A stretch of 64,000 bases of DNA from Cellulomonas sp. Leaf334 (GTDB taxonomy: Bacteria > Actinomycetota > Actinomycetes > Actinomycetales > Cellulomonadaceae). The DNA is taken from positions 1-64,000 of the forward strand of contig NZ_LMOO01000008.1 of assembly GCF_001424195.1 (NCBI RefSeq). Direction: 5' to 3'. The notes under the pieces are model-generated. The model ran no database searches. It saw only the letters and a program-made list of their open reading frames with translations, and was not told where the DNA came from. A program made the position numbers and the translations under genes. Positions 24,960-34,003 of the stretch are shown piece after piece (the first letter of the stretch is position 1; each line of letters opens with the position of its first letter).

Positions 24960-25241
24960 TCACACCAGCCCGCGTCGGCTGCCGACGATCCCCGACGACA
25001 CCGTCGTGCCCGCCCAGAGCTCCGTGTCCGTGCACCCCTCCGCGCAGTGCATCCCGCACGTCGGGCACACCCAGAGCGTGTGGTGCCGGTCGACCGTGCA
25101 CCCGCACGTGACGAACCGTTCCGACGGCCGGCCCGGCCCGCTCGTCGTCCACCGGTGGCCCGCCGGGCATCCCTGCGGAGGCACCCGCACCCAGCCGCGC
25201 GGCGTCCGCTGCCACTTCGACCAGTCGATCTCCCGAGCCAT
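24960..25241 (-). CDS. Small zinc-ribbon-like Cys/His-rich protein under a LexA box
   Basis: 93 residues, basic and Trp-rich N-terminus (REIDWSKWQRTPRGWVRV). It has seven cysteines, several with histidines, arranged as CPAGH, CGC, CPTCGMHC and EGC, compatible with one or two zinc sites. I do not recognise a family. The start has exact leaderless spacing: TACACT (25253-25248 on the minus strand), six bases, ATG. A LexA-type box covers this -10, so DNA-damage induction is predicted. It is divergent from a DUF222-HNH gene with the same arrangement. Confidence 0.7.
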   Translation of the reverse strand: MAREIDWSKWQRTPRGWVRVPPQGCPAGHRWTTSGPGRPSERFVTCGCTVDRHHTLWVCPTCGMHCAEGCTDTELWAGTTVSSGIVGSRRGLV

Positions 25242-25256
25242 CGAACAAGTGTACGA
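25241..25256 (-). promoter_or_regulatory. LexA (SOS) box over the zinc-ribbon gene promoter
   Basis: TCGAACAAGTGTACGA matches the actinobacterial SOS consensus TCGAAC-N4-GTTCGA at 11 of 12 fixed positions. It contains the -10 (TACACT on the minus strand) and abuts the start codon. Confidence 0.75.
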
Positions 25257-25325
25257 GCAGGCGCATTCGCGCTCTCACGACGGTCCCCGCGTTTGTGCAG
25301 GTCAGCGGCCCGTGTCGGTGGTTGG

Positions 25326-25341
25326 TCGTACAGTTGTTCTA
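25326..25341 (+). promoter_or_regulatory. LexA (SOS) box over the DUF222-HNH gene promoter
   Basis: TCGTACAGTTGTTCTA matches TCGAAC-N4-GTTCGA at 10 of 12 positions and contains TACAGT, a TAnnnT -10 that would place +1 near 25341, 46 bases before the ATG of the HNH gene. 13E12-family genes in mycobacteria are known LexA targets, which fits. Confidence 0.7.
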
Positions 25342-25386
25342 TGCCCGGATCGGGTGAAGTCTGCGTTGCGAGAGCGGGAGGAGGCG

Positions 25387-26972
25387 ATGGTGACGACCAT
25401 GCTCACGCACGGCATCGACCTCGCGGACCTCACCCACGACACCGGGACCCTGGCAGATGCCGCTCACCTTGCTCACGCCGCTGAGGACACCGCTCGCCGC
25501 GGGGGCGACGCTGGCGGTGGGCGGACCGGTCATGGCGCCGTGCACTGCGCAGTGGGAGGGTGCGACGGTGGTCGTTCTCGGTCGAGTGAGGGCGGCCCGG
25601 TGGTGAACCTGCGGGACGTCCCAGCCTTCCCGATCCCGGCCGTCGAGGTCGGCGAGCTGGCGTCGATGCTGACGGGCGTGCCGGTCGCGGACGTCTCGGA
25701 CGTCGCTCTGGTGAACATGGTCTCCGCGTGGCAGCAGGTCCTGAACATGGCCCAGGCCGCCCAGGCGCGGGTCGTCCGGGAGATCGAGGCCCGCACGTCC
25801 GACGCTCTGGCCCGCATCCCCGACGAGCTCGCGTGCGCGTTGGCCTGCACCCGGCGCGCAGCCACCGACCTGTTCCTGCGCGCCTGGGTGCCGGAAGCCA
25901 CCCGGCTCTGGCCGACGCCTGGTCGGCGGGCGCGCTGGACGCGCGCAAGGTCGACGTCATCCTCGCCGAGGCGTCGCACGCCGCCCCTGGTGCCGTGCGC
26001 GCGGTGGTCGCCGACGCGGTCGCGCGCGCCGGCGAGCTGACCGCCCCGCAGCTGACCCGGCACCTGCGCGCCGCCGTTATCGCGACCGACCCCGAGGTCG
26101 CCGAGGCCCGACGGATCTCCGAACGCTCCCGCCGGTCCGTCGAGCTCGTCCTCGCCCCGGACGCGATGGCACGCCTGATCGCCTACCTGCCCGCCGCGGA
26201 GGCCACCGCGGCGTTCACCGCGATCGACGCCCTGGCGGGCCACAGTGCCGTGGAGGGCGACGACCGCACGGTGGACCAACGACGAGCGGACGCCTTCTCG
26301 GACGTCTTCACCGGCATCCTGGACGCCGGGACGACGCCCGACGGAACGCCTCTGCCCCGCAAGCACGGCGAACGCGCGGCCCTCCAGGTCACCGTCGCCG
26401 CCTCGACGCTGCTCGGCCTCGACGACCACCCGGCCACGCTCGGTTCCTACGGCCCGATCCCCGCCCAGGTCGCCCGCGAGCTCGCCCAGGACGCCACCTG
26501 GCGTCGCGTCCTGACGGATCCCGCCGGACAGGTCGCCGCCGTCGGCACCAGGAGGTACCGACCCGGTGCGGACCTGACCCGCACGGTCGCCGCCCGTGAC
26601 GTCACCTGTACCTTCCCCGGCTGTCGCCAACCGGCTGCGCGCTGCGAGATCGACCACCGTCAGCCGTACGACCATGCACGGGCACGAGGCCTGACCACCG
26701 GCGCCGGCCCTGTCGAGGGCCGCGGAGAAGGTGCTGGCGGCGAGCCGACGTCGCTCGAGAACCTGCACGCCCTGTGCAAGCACCACCACCAGGCGAAGAC
26801 CAACGGCTGGTGGCAGGTGACCTGGAACCCCGTCACCGGCACCTCGACCTGGACCGACCGCCACGGTCTGACCTATGCCCGCCACCCCGTCCCGGTCCAC
26901 ACCGCCCCCGACGCCTTCCACCACCGACCGCCTCCACCACGTCCACCCGACCTCGGCGACCCACCCTTCTGA
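25387..26972 (+). pseudogene. DUF222-HNH endonuclease (13E12 repeat family), frameshifted
   Basis: The N-terminal half is open from ATG 25387 (GGGAGGAG upstream) and reads coding-like through DELACALACTRRAATDLFLRA near 25884. The family sequence then continues in the -1 frame from about HPALADAWSAGALDARKVDV (near 25905) to the stop at 26972. A one-base deletion between about 25879 and 25905 explains both halves. The C-terminal part holds DUF222 and a complete HNH nuclease: FPGCRQPAARCEIDH, SLENLHALCKHHHQAK. No slippery heptamer is evident, so mutation or sequencing error is likelier than programmed shifting. Unbroken it would be about 528 residues. Confidence 0.8.
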
Positions 26973-27075
26973 GGGCCGCGTCGTCCTGAGGTGCGGCGAG
27001 ATGGTTGTGCCGCAGACGAGACACGCCGCCGAGGCAGGCGCGTCCTGCCATCGGGGACCCGACGGTCTCCACCTT

Positions 27076-27110
27076 CGGGCTCGCCCGGCGTCTGACGGCG
27101 GGCGAGCCCG
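27076..27110 (+). terminator. Terminator after the DUF222-HNH gene
   Basis: CGGGCTCGCCCG (27076-27087) pairs perfectly with CGGGCGAGCCCG (27099-27110), 11-base loop, about 100 bases past the HNH stop at 26972. Confidence 0.65.
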
Positions 27111-27213
27111 GAAGCACTGTCGAGGACCGTCGTCGGGCGGGCGTGGTCCCGGACCCCAGTCACCGGGTCCGAGGTTCGCCGTCCGTGTGGGTGGTCGGCG
27201 GCAGGATGGCGCG

Positions 27214-27567
27214 ATGGACCTCGACGACGCCCGCCGGTCGGCACTCGCGCTGCCCGAGGTGACGGAGCGGCAGAGCTGGGGGCAGCCGGCGTGGTTCCAC
27301 CGGAACCTGGTGGCGCGGATGTGGGACGAGGACCGGCTCACCGTCCGGGTCGAGGACGACGGTGAGCGGCTGGCGCTGGTGGAGCAGCAGCCGGCGCTGT
27401 ACTCGACCACCGACCACCATGCCGGCACGAACCTGGTGCTGATCGCGATGGACGTGGTCGATGCGGAGACGCTGGAGGCGCACCTCGCGGAGTCGTGGTG
27501 GTGGGCTGCGCCGCCGGTGCTGCGGCGTCGGTACCCGCACCTCGGGCCTCCGGAGGACGGTCGCTGA
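27214..27567 (+). CDS. MmcQ/YjbR-family protein
   Basis: 117 residues. Family blocks are DDARRSALALPEVTERQSWGQ at the N-terminus, WFHRNLVARMWDEDRL and ESWWWAAPPVLRRRY at the C-terminus. The CyaY-like fold of YjbR proteins is linked to DNA binding, but the biological role is unclear. AGGATGG lies just upstream of the ATG. It is followed by the GH13 gene on the same strand after 83 bases. Confidence 0.85.
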   Translation: MDLDDARRSALALPEVTERQSWGQPAWFHRNLVARMWDEDRLTVRVEDDGERLALVEQQPALYSTTDHHAGTNLVLIAMDVVDAETLEAHLAESWWWAAPPVLRRRYPHLGPPEDGR

Positions 27568-27650
27568 CGGTCGGTCGCCCGGTCAGCCGCCCGAGGGAGA
27601 TCAGCACGGCCTACGCTCGACGACGAACCACGACGGGGACGAGGAAACCG

Positions 27651-28928
27651 ATGACCGAGCCCGACTGGGTCCGACACGCGATCTGGTGGCACGTCTACCC
27701 GCTCGGGGCCGTCGGCGCGTTCCCGGGTGAACCGCCAGGTCCCGACGAGCACCGCCTCGGTCGTCTGGTCGCGTGGCTCGACCACGTCGTCGCGCTCGGT
27801 GCGTCGGGGATCCTGCTGGGTCCGGTGTTCGCGTCGACCACGCACGGGTACGACACCGTCGACCACCTGCGCATCGACCCTCGGCTCGGTGACGTCGGCG
27901 ACTTCGACACCCTCGTGGCGGAGGCGCACGGGCGCGGGCTGAAGGTGCTGCTGGACGGGGTCTTCAATCATGTGGGCCGGGACTCGGCGATCGCGCGCCG
28001 GTCCGTCGACGCGATCGAGGGCCGGTCCGACGACGAGGTGTGGCTGCTGCGCGACGAGGACGGTGGGTTCGTCGGCTTCGAGGGCCACGGTGCGCTGGTC
28101 ACGCTGGACCACGGGCACCCCGGCGTCGTCGGCTACGTGGTCCGGGTGATGACGCACTGGCTGGGCCGCGGTGCCGACGGCTGGCGCCTGGACGCGGCGT
28201 ACGCGGTGCCGACGTCGTTCTGGGCGCAGGTCCTGCCCCGCGTGCGCGCCGAGCACCCGGAGGCGTGGTTCGTGGCGGAGGTCATCCATGGCGACTACCC
28301 CGCGTTCGTGCAGGAGTCGACGGTCGACTCGGTCACCCAGTACGAGCTGTGGAAGGCGGTCTGGAGCTCGATCAGCGACGCCAACCTGTGGGAGCTGGCC
28401 TGGTCGTTGACGCGGCACGACGAGTTCCTGGAGTCGTTCGCGCCACAGACGTTCGTCGGCAACCACGACACCACCCGGATCGCGAGCACCATCGAGGATC
28501 CCCGCCATCGGGCGCACGCCGTGGTGGTGCTCCTCACGGTGGGTGGCACGCCCACGGTCTACGCGGGCGACGAGCTCGGGTTCACCGGAGTCAAGGAGGA
28601 GCGGGAGGGGGGCGACGACGCCGTCCGGCCGGAGCTCGACGTCGGCGGGCCGGGTACCGCGGAGAACCCGGTCCTGCAGCTGCACCAGGAGCTGATCGGC
28701 CTGCGCCGCCGCCACGCGTGGCTGCACCGGGCCCGCACCACGCAGGTCACGCTGACCAACACGACGTTCGTCTACGAGGTCCGCGACGGGGACGACGCCC
28801 TGCTCGTGGCACTGAACCTGGACGACGCGCCGCTCGCACGGCCCGCGGGCGAGGTCCTCGCGAGCGACGACGACACCCGCGGGCGGTCCGACGTCGCTCC
28901 GCACGGGTGGGCGGTCGTCGCGCCGTAG
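27651..28928 (+). CDS. GH13 alpha-amylase-family enzyme, cytoplasmic
   Basis: 425 residues, no signal peptide. The catalytic triad of GH13 is in place: nucleophile Asp in GWRLDAAYAV, acid/base Glu in FVAEVIHG, and stabilising Asp in FVGNHDTTRI. Region I is LLDGVFNHVG. The protein is short for the family, with little room for a B domain, and ends in a small beta domain (FVYEVRDGDDALLVALNLDD). It probably acts on maltodextrins, trehalose-type or sucrose-type sugars inside the cell; which is not decidable here. GAGGAAACCG precedes the ATG. Confidence 0.88.
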   Translation: MTEPDWVRHAIWWHVYPLGAVGAFPGEPPGPDEHRLGRLVAWLDHVVALGASGILLGPVFASTTHGYDTVDHLRIDPRLGDVGDFDTLVAEAHGRGLKVLLDGVFNHVGRDSAIARRSVDAIEGRSDDEVWLLRDEDGGFVGFEGHGALVTLDHGHPGVVGYVVRVMTHWLGRGADGWRLDAAYAVPTSFWAQVLPRVRAEHPEAWFVAEVIHGDYPAFVQESTVDSVTQYELWKAVWSSISDANLWELAWSLTRHDEFLESFAPQTFVGNHDTTRIASTIEDPRHRAHAVVVLLTVGGTPTVYAGDELGFTGVKEEREGGDDAVRPELDVGGPGTAENPVLQLHQELIGLRRRHAWLHRARTTQVTLTNTTFVYEVRDGDDALLVALNLDDAPLARPAGEVLASDDDTRGRSDVAPHGWAVVAP

Positions 28929-29016
28929 CCCGGCCCGATGGGCGGTTCCGCAGGGGCGGGGGCGCCGGAGCGACGCGGCGGCGAACGACGGAAGGCGCGC
29001 GCCCGACGGGTGCCCG

Positions 29017-29331
29017 TCATGGCTCTCGGGGCGACGCGACGAGACCGATCGACCCGACGGGCGCGGTATCCCCGGCGACCGTGGCGTGCACCGTCCAGCC
29101 GCCGGTGACCCCGGCGGTGACGCTCGCCCGGTTGCGTCGGCGGGCGGCGTCGGTCATCGTCGCCGACCGGTCGAGGGCGAGCAGCCGCCCGCCGTCGAGT
29201 CGGGCGCAGACCAGGGCGGCTGCGGCGCCACGACCGCACCCCACCTCGAGCACCCGGTCGGTGGGCCGGATGCGCATCACGTCGACCGCCCAGGCGAAGC
29301 GGGTGGGGACCTCGACGACTATGGTCGGCAC
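29017..29331 (-). pseudogene. Remnant of a class I SAM-dependent methyltransferase
   Basis: 104 residues. The N-terminus is a methyltransferase Rossmann start: [22 protein letters not shown] (motif I) and [13 protein letters not shown] (motif II region). After NRASVTAG the sequence jumps to [25 protein letters not shown], which looks like the last beta strands of the fold. About 90-100 residues with motifs III-VI are missing in frame, so SAM turnover is unlikely. It may be expressed as a fragment; I treat it as a pseudogene. Confidence 0.7.
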
Positions 29332-29340
29332 GGTAGCGCG

Positions 29341-29383
29341 GGAGGGGCGGCGGGCCGGTACCCAGCCGGCTCACCGCCCCTCC
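29341..29383 (-). terminator. Terminator of the GH87-like gene
   Basis: GGAGGGGCGG (29341-29350) pairs perfectly with CCGCCCCTCC (29374-29383), with a second short stem GCCGG/CCGGC inside the loop, about 30 bases past the stop at 29414. Confidence 0.7.
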
Positions 29384-29413
29384 CTCACCGCACCCCCGGC
29401 GGTGGTCCTGCCG

Positions 29414-31453
29414 TCACCAGGGCGACGGCGCCGGAGGGGCCACGACCGGCGGGCGGTCGTCGCACGTGATCGTGTTCGGCAGCTGCCACGACCCGAACCA
29501 TGGACCGGTGGTGCCGCCGCCGTCGTTGCCGCCCAGGTCGACGGACGACCACTCGGACCCGGTGGGCGGGAAGTTGAACGACCCGCAGTTGTTGATGCCG
29601 ACGGCACCGACGTTGCGCGCGTCCACGTTCTCGAACGTCGCCGACCCGGCCGCCCGCGCACTGAGCACCGAGGTCCCGGTGCCGTCGACGCGGAGGTCCT
29701 TGAAGTGGAGGTTCGTGACCGAGTAGAGGTCCTTCACCGGCCAGTCGGCGACGACCATGATCGCGTTGTACGTGCTGTCGAGGACGTGGTCGCCGACCAC
29801 CTGGATGTCCGCCTCGATGTCCCCCTGGAGCGCGTAGAACCAGATCGCGCCGAGCCCGATGTTCCAGTTGAGCTCGTACGTGCCGGCGCGGACGGTGGTG
29901 TTGTCGGTGATCCACAGGCTCCCGGTGAACGGCTCGGCCCCGAACCGCGACCCCACCTGGATGCCGCTGCCCTCGCGGATCGGGTCCGCCACGAGGTTGC
30001 CGACGAGCGTCGTGTCGTGGCCGCCGTAGATCGCGATGCCGTTGGCGAGGGTGGGCGTCTGGACCGTGTTGCGCTCGAACCGGTTGCCCGAGTTCGTGGT
30101 CTTCTCCGCCCACATGGCGAGCCCGTCGTCGCCGGTGTTGCGCACGAAGTTGTTCGACGCGACGGAGTTGGTGACGCCGGTGTGGAAGTTGAGCCCGTCG
30201 GCGATCTGGTCGACGACGTAGCTGTTCTTCACGACGAGGTTGTCCATCGGCCCGTCCACCCACACGCCGACCTTGGTGTGCTGGATGTACAGCCCGTCGA
30301 TCGTGGAGTCGCTCAGCGCGCCGCCGATGCCGTTCACCTGGTCGGTGTCGATGCGCTCACGCACGTCGCCCTGGATCGCGAACCCGGACAGGTGCACGTT
30401 CGACGACCCACCCTCCGCGGCCGACTTGCCGTAGAACCCGACACCGGTGTGCACGGAGCCGTCGGGTGCCGGGGTGGGCAGCGCGACCTCGCGACCCTTG
30501 ATGGTCGTGTACCAGGACCCCGAACCCTCGATCGTGACGTCGTCGACGATGATGTGCCGGTTCACCTGGTAGACCCCCGGCGGCACGTACACGGGCAGGT
30601 CCTTCTTCTGCGCGTACGCGATGGCCTTGTCGAACGCGTTCGCCGAGTCCTTGCGGCCGAACGGGTCGGCGCCGAAGAGAAGGACGTTCGCGGCCTTGAG
30701 GCGGACGTGCGGCAGGCCGACCTGCTCGGAGTCGAGGAGGTCGATGGTGGTCGTCGCCGCGTTCGTCCCGACCGGGGCCGTGAGGCGGACCTTGGCGCCG
30801 GCGGGGTAGGTGCGACCGAGGAGCAGGCGCTGCTCGTCGTAGAAGTGCATGGGCCGGAACGGCGTCGTGATCGTCGGGGTGGGCGTCGTCGCGGCAGGGA
30901 CGCACGCGCACTCGGTGATCCACCAGTCGGGGTGCAGCAGCCCGGCGTTCGGGTCGTTGCTGAACGGGTACTGGTTGTAGAGCCACGAGTACTGCGAGGT
31001 CAGCGTCATGGTCCGCTTCCCGGAGCCGTTGACGGTGACGTCGAGCGGGGCGGTGATCCCGCCGCCGGTGGGCGAGTCCGGGATCGAGTACCGGACCGTC
31101 AGCGCGTTCGCGGCCTTCGGCAGCGTGAACTCCACGTACTGGCCGGGCGCGAGCTGCACGGCCGAGCGGCCCGACGCCTCCGCCGGCAGCGTGTAGGCGG
31201 TCCGGTCGGGGCCGATGACCGTGCCGGTGGTGACGGCCTTCTCGGCCTCCTGCTCGAGGAAGCTCACCGCGGCGCCCCGCCCGCTGACGAGCGCGGGATC
31301 CAGGGCGGCGCGCGTGACCGGGGTGGGCGCCGGTGCGGGGGGCCGCCCGTGGGCCTGGGCGGCGCTGCCCGTGCCGACGACGACGACGGCTGCGAGGACG
31401 AGCGCGAGAGCGCGTGCCGCGCGACGGCCTGACCAGCTGACTGTGTTCCTCAC
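29414..31453 (-). CDS. Secreted parallel beta-helix glycosidase, GH87-like (alpha-1,3-glucanase/mycodextranase)
   Basis: 679 residues with a Sec signal peptide (basic start, hydrophobic core, AQAHG near residue 35). A beta-sandwich region is followed by a right-handed beta-helix beginning ADPFGRKDSANAFDKAI and YVPPGVYQV. GH87-type blocks are DQVNGIGGALSDSTI, ADGLNFHTGVTNSV and NTGDDGLAMWAE, the last two carrying the aspartates that act in GH87 enzymes. These enzymes cut alpha-1,3-glucan of fungal walls or dental polysaccharide. GTG 31453 has AAGGAGG upstream; the open frame extends further 5' without coding character. Family level is moderately sure, exact substrate is not. Confidence 0.75.
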   Translation of the reverse strand: MRNTVSWSGRRAARALALVLAAVVVVGTGSAAQAHGRPPAPAPTPVTRAALDPALVSGRGAAVSFLEQEAEKAVTTGTVIGPDRTAYTLPAEASGRSAVQLAPGQYVEFTLPKAANALTVRYSIPDSPTGGGITAPLDVTVNGSGKRTMTLTSQYSWLYNQYPFSNDPNAGLLHPDWWITECACVPAATTPTPTITTPFRPMHFYDEQRLLLGRTYPAGAKVRLTAPVGTNAATTTIDLLDSEQVGLPHVRLKAANVLLFGADPFGRKDSANAFDKAIAYAQKKDLPVYVPPGVYQVNRHIIVDDVTIEGSGSWYTTIKGREVALPTPAPDGSVHTGVGFYGKSAAEGGSSNVHLSGFAIQGDVRERIDTDQVNGIGGALSDSTIDGLYIQHTKVGVWVDGPMDNLVVKNSYVVDQIADGLNFHTGVTNSVASNNFVRNTGDDGLAMWAEKTTNSGNRFERNTVQTPTLANGIAIYGGHDTTLVGNLVADPIREGSGIQVGSRFGAEPFTGSLWITDNTTVRAGTYELNWNIGLGAIWFYALQGDIEADIQVVGDHVLDSTYNAIMVVADWPVKDLYSVTNLHFKDLRVDGTGTSVLSARAAGSATFENVDARNVGAVGINNCGSFNFPPTGSEWSSVDLGGNDGGGTTGPWFGSWQLPNTITCDDRPPVVAPPAPSPW

Positions 31454-31574
31454 GGAGCGCCTCCTTGCGCCGCCGGGACGGCGCGGGGTGCCTGAGGGGC
31501 ACGGCGCCGGATGGACGGGACACACCGTACGTTCTGGACAATCAGCGAGACAAGACTGGATAGCACAAAGCAAG

Positions 31575-31587
31575 AACTTACGTAGTT
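31575..31587. promoter_or_regulatory. Palindrome AACTTACGTAGTT upstream of the GH87-like gene
   Basis: A 13-base sequence with outer arms AACT/AGTT and inner TACGTA, 122 bases before the GTG, in an unusually AT-rich stretch (about 31530-31610). It resembles a LacI-type operator; GCAAG and GCACG flank it. No regulator gene is adjacent. Confidence 0.4.
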
Positions 31588-31673
31588 GCACGCAAGGACT
31601 GTCGATATCGACCAGGATCGGGTCAGCCCGACGACGCGGGTCGGTGTGGGCGCAGGATGCGCCGCCGCGAGAC

Positions 31674-33164
31674 TCAGGCAGACAGTCTGCTGACCTCGTC
31701 CCACACGTCGGCCCACGAGCCGCGCGGCCCGTCGCACACCTGCACGAGCCCGCCCTGCTCCTCGTTGTCGACGTCGACCCCGTTGTCGACGCGTCCCACC
31801 TCCCGGCACCCGACCGCCCAGCCCGGGGCGTCGCCGTACCCGACGAGCACCACGGGTCCGGCGAGGTCGGGGCCTGGCGGACCCCATGCGGCGTACCCGT
31901 TGTGCCCGCTGAACACGGGCACGTCGGACCCGTACCACTCCAGCGCCCCGGCCTCGCCGTAGTTCGCCGTGACGACGAGTGCGGCGCCGCTGTCCGCCAC
32001 GGCCCGGCCGACGGCCTCGACGAGCTCGGGCCAGCCGATCATCTCCGCCTGGTCGTCGTTGAGCTCCGGGTAGACCGAGGCGCCGAACGTCCGCTCGGGC
32101 AGGAGCGGGAGCGCGGCGGGCCAGGCGACGAACGCGCTCAGCGCGAGCACCGCACCGGCCACGACCAGCCCTCGTCGCGACCAACGCTCCTCCAGCCCGC
32201 ACGCACCCGCCGCCAGCAGCACGGGTACCGCGCCGACGACGTAGTACGCCTTGCCGCCGGTCACCAGGAACAGGACCACCAGCACGAGGAACGCCCACGC
32301 GAGCGGCTTCGCCCGCACCAGCGCCGGGACGCGCAGCAGCCGCACGAGCCCGTAGATCCACAGCGCCGCGGCGACGGGGCTGAACTGGACCAGCAGGAGC
32401 CCGACGAACTCCAGGCGCGGACCGACCCCGGAGTACTCGTCGCGGATGTCGGCGGCGAGCTCCAGCTGCGGCCAGCCGTGGGTCGCCTGCCACAGCAGGT
32501 TCGGCAGCCAGAGCAGCAGGGCCAGGCCGACCCCCGCCCAGGCCCACGGCGAACGCAGGTGGTGCCGGGCCTGGGGGGTCAGCGCGACGCCGACCACGAT
32601 CGCGGCCAGCAGGAACGCGACGAGGTGCTTGTCCAGCAGCCCGACCCCGCCGAGCAGCCCGACCAGGAGCCACCCGCGGGGTGCGTCGCGGGACAGCGTC
32701 CGCAGCACCACGGAGACGATTGCGACCCAGAAGAGGGTGTCGATCGTCGTCGTCGACAGGATGTGACCGAGCGTCACGACGACGACACCGGTCCCCGTCG
32801 CGACGGCCGTGAGCAGCTGCGCCCCGGTCCTGCCGCCCAGCTCCCGGGCCGTCAGGGCGGCGAGCACGACGACCGCGGCGGCCGCGAGCGCGCTCGGCAG
32901 GTGCAGCGCGACGAGCGAGCCCGGTGCGAGCAGGTCCGTCACGCGCGCGATCAGCGGGGTCAGCGGCGGCTGGTCGGGGTACCCCCACGCAAGGTGCCGG
33001 CCGGCAGCGACGAAGTAGAGCTCGTCACGGTGCGGGCCGTACCGCCCGGACGACGCGACGAGCACCGCGAGCACCAGGCCCGCGGCGGTGAGCACCCAGC
33101 GCGTCGCGAACGGAGCCACGGCCGGGGGGACACCGTGACGCCGACCGACGTCGGCGACGACCAC
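31674..33164 (-). CDS. GT39-type membrane glycosyltransferase (ArnT/PMT-like)
   Basis: 496 residues, about 11-12 membrane helices. The first extracytoplasmic loop has the acidic motif HRDELYF (Asp-Glu pair typical of GT-C enzymes) followed by GYPDQPPLTPL. The C-terminal soluble part (about residues 380-496) is probably extracytoplasmic. GT39-like enzymes transfer a sugar from a polyprenyl-phosphate donor to a protein, lipid or glycan outside the membrane. The start is leaderless by spacing: minus-strand TACGCT, six bases, GTG 33164. Its 3' end faces the promoter region of the GH87 gene. Confidence 0.87.
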   Translation of the reverse strand: MVVADVGRRHGVPPAVAPFATRWVLTAAGLVLAVLVASSGRYGPHRDELYFVAAGRHLAWGYPDQPPLTPLIARVTDLLAPGSLVALHLPSALAAAAVVVLAALTARELGGRTGAQLLTAVATGTGVVVVTLGHILSTTTIDTLFWVAIVSVVLRTLSRDAPRGWLLVGLLGGVGLLDKHLVAFLLAAIVVGVALTPQARHHLRSPWAWAGVGLALLLWLPNLLWQATHGWPQLELAADIRDEYSGVGPRLEFVGLLLVQFSPVAAALWIYGLVRLLRVPALVRAKPLAWAFLVLVVLFLVTGGKAYYVVGAVPVLLAAGACGLEERWSRRGLVVAGAVLALSAFVAWPAALPLLPERTFGASVYPELNDDQAEMIGWPELVEAVGRAVADSGAALVVTANYGEAGALEWYGSDVPVFSGHNGYAAWGPPGPDLAGPVVLVGYGDAPGWAVGCREVGRVDNGVDVDNEEQGGLVQVCDGPRGSWADVWDEVSRLSA

Positions 33165-33214
33165 CCGGGGAGCGTAGCGACACCGTCGGGCGCAGCGGGA
33201 GGTGCCGGGTGAGG

Positions 33215-34000
33215 ATGGACCTCATGATCTCTGTACCGGTCCCCACCCTCACCCTGCCCGGCGGGCAGATCCCCGTCGTCGGCCTCGGCACCTGGCAGTC
33301 CGAGGGCGGTGCCGCGGAGCGCGCGGTCAGCGCGGCCCTGCAGCTCGGCTACCGGCACGTCGACACCGCCACGGGGTACGGCAACGAGGCGGAGGTCGGC
33401 CGGGCGCTCGCGACCATCGACGTCGACCGCGACGACGTGTTCGTCACCACGAAGCTCCCGCCGGACCACGCCGGCCGCGCCCGCCGCACGCTCACCGAGT
33501 CGCTCGCGGCCCTGGGCACCGACCACCTGGACCTGTGGCTGATCCACTGGCCGCCCGGACGCCAGGCGTCCCCGGAGACGTGGCAGGTGTTCCGGGAGGT
33601 GCGGGACGAGGGCCTGGTCCGCTCGATCGGCGTGTCCAACTACTCGATCGCCCAGCTCGACGAGCTCATCGCCGCGACCGGCGAGGCCCCGGCCGTGAAC
33701 CAGATCCCGTACAGCCCGCGTGACCACGACCCGGACCTGCTGGCCGCCCACCGCGAGCGCGGCGTCGTCGTCGAGGGGTACAGCCCGCTCAAGCGCACGG
33801 ACCTGGGCGCGTCGGCACTGACCGACGCGGCGCAGGCCCACGGTGTGACACCCGCGCAGGTGGTGCTGCGCTGGCACGTCCAGCACGACGTCGTGGTCAT
33901 CCCGAAGTCGACGACGCCGGAGCGGATCGCGACCAACCTCGACATCCTGGGGTTCACGCTCACCGCCGAGGAGATGGCGGCGATCGACGCGCTGCGGTGA
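33215..34000 (+). CDS. Aldo/keto reductase
   Basis: 261 residues, TIM barrel, NADPH-dependent reduction of aldehydes or ketones. The catalytic tetrad is visible: Asp in YRHVDTATGYGNE with the Tyr just after, Lys in VTTKLP and His in LIHWPPG. NADPH-binding PKSTTPERI is near the C-terminus. Substrate unknown. Three in-frame starts are close together (33209, 33215, 33224); GAGG lies before 33215 and AGG suits 33224. Convergent with the next propeller gene, stops three bases apart. Confidence 0.9.
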   Translation: MDLMISVPVPTLTLPGGQIPVVGLGTWQSEGGAAERAVSAALQLGYRHVDTATGYGNEAEVGRALATIDVDRDDVFVTTKLPPDHAGRARRTLTESLAALGTDHLDLWLIHWPPGRQASPETWQVFREVRDEGLVRSIGVSNYSIAQLDELIAATGEAPAVNQIPYSPRDHDPDLLAAHRERGVVVEGYSPLKRTDLGASALTDAAQAHGVTPAQVVLRWHVQHDVVVIPKSTTPERIATNLDILGFTLTAEEMAAIDALR

Positions 34001-34003
34001 GCG

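Noticed and set aside
25341..25484. Leaderless ATG at 25341 as the start of the DUF222-HNH protein
   Set aside because: Promoter spacing would fit, but this frame ends at 25484 and its product does not look like protein; ATG 25387 with GGGAGGAG opens the family sequence. The base 25341 is kept as the likely +1.
25879..25905. Programmed -1 frameshifting in the HNH gene
   Set aside because: I see no X-XXY-YYZ slippery heptamer and no strong downstream structure right after the break.
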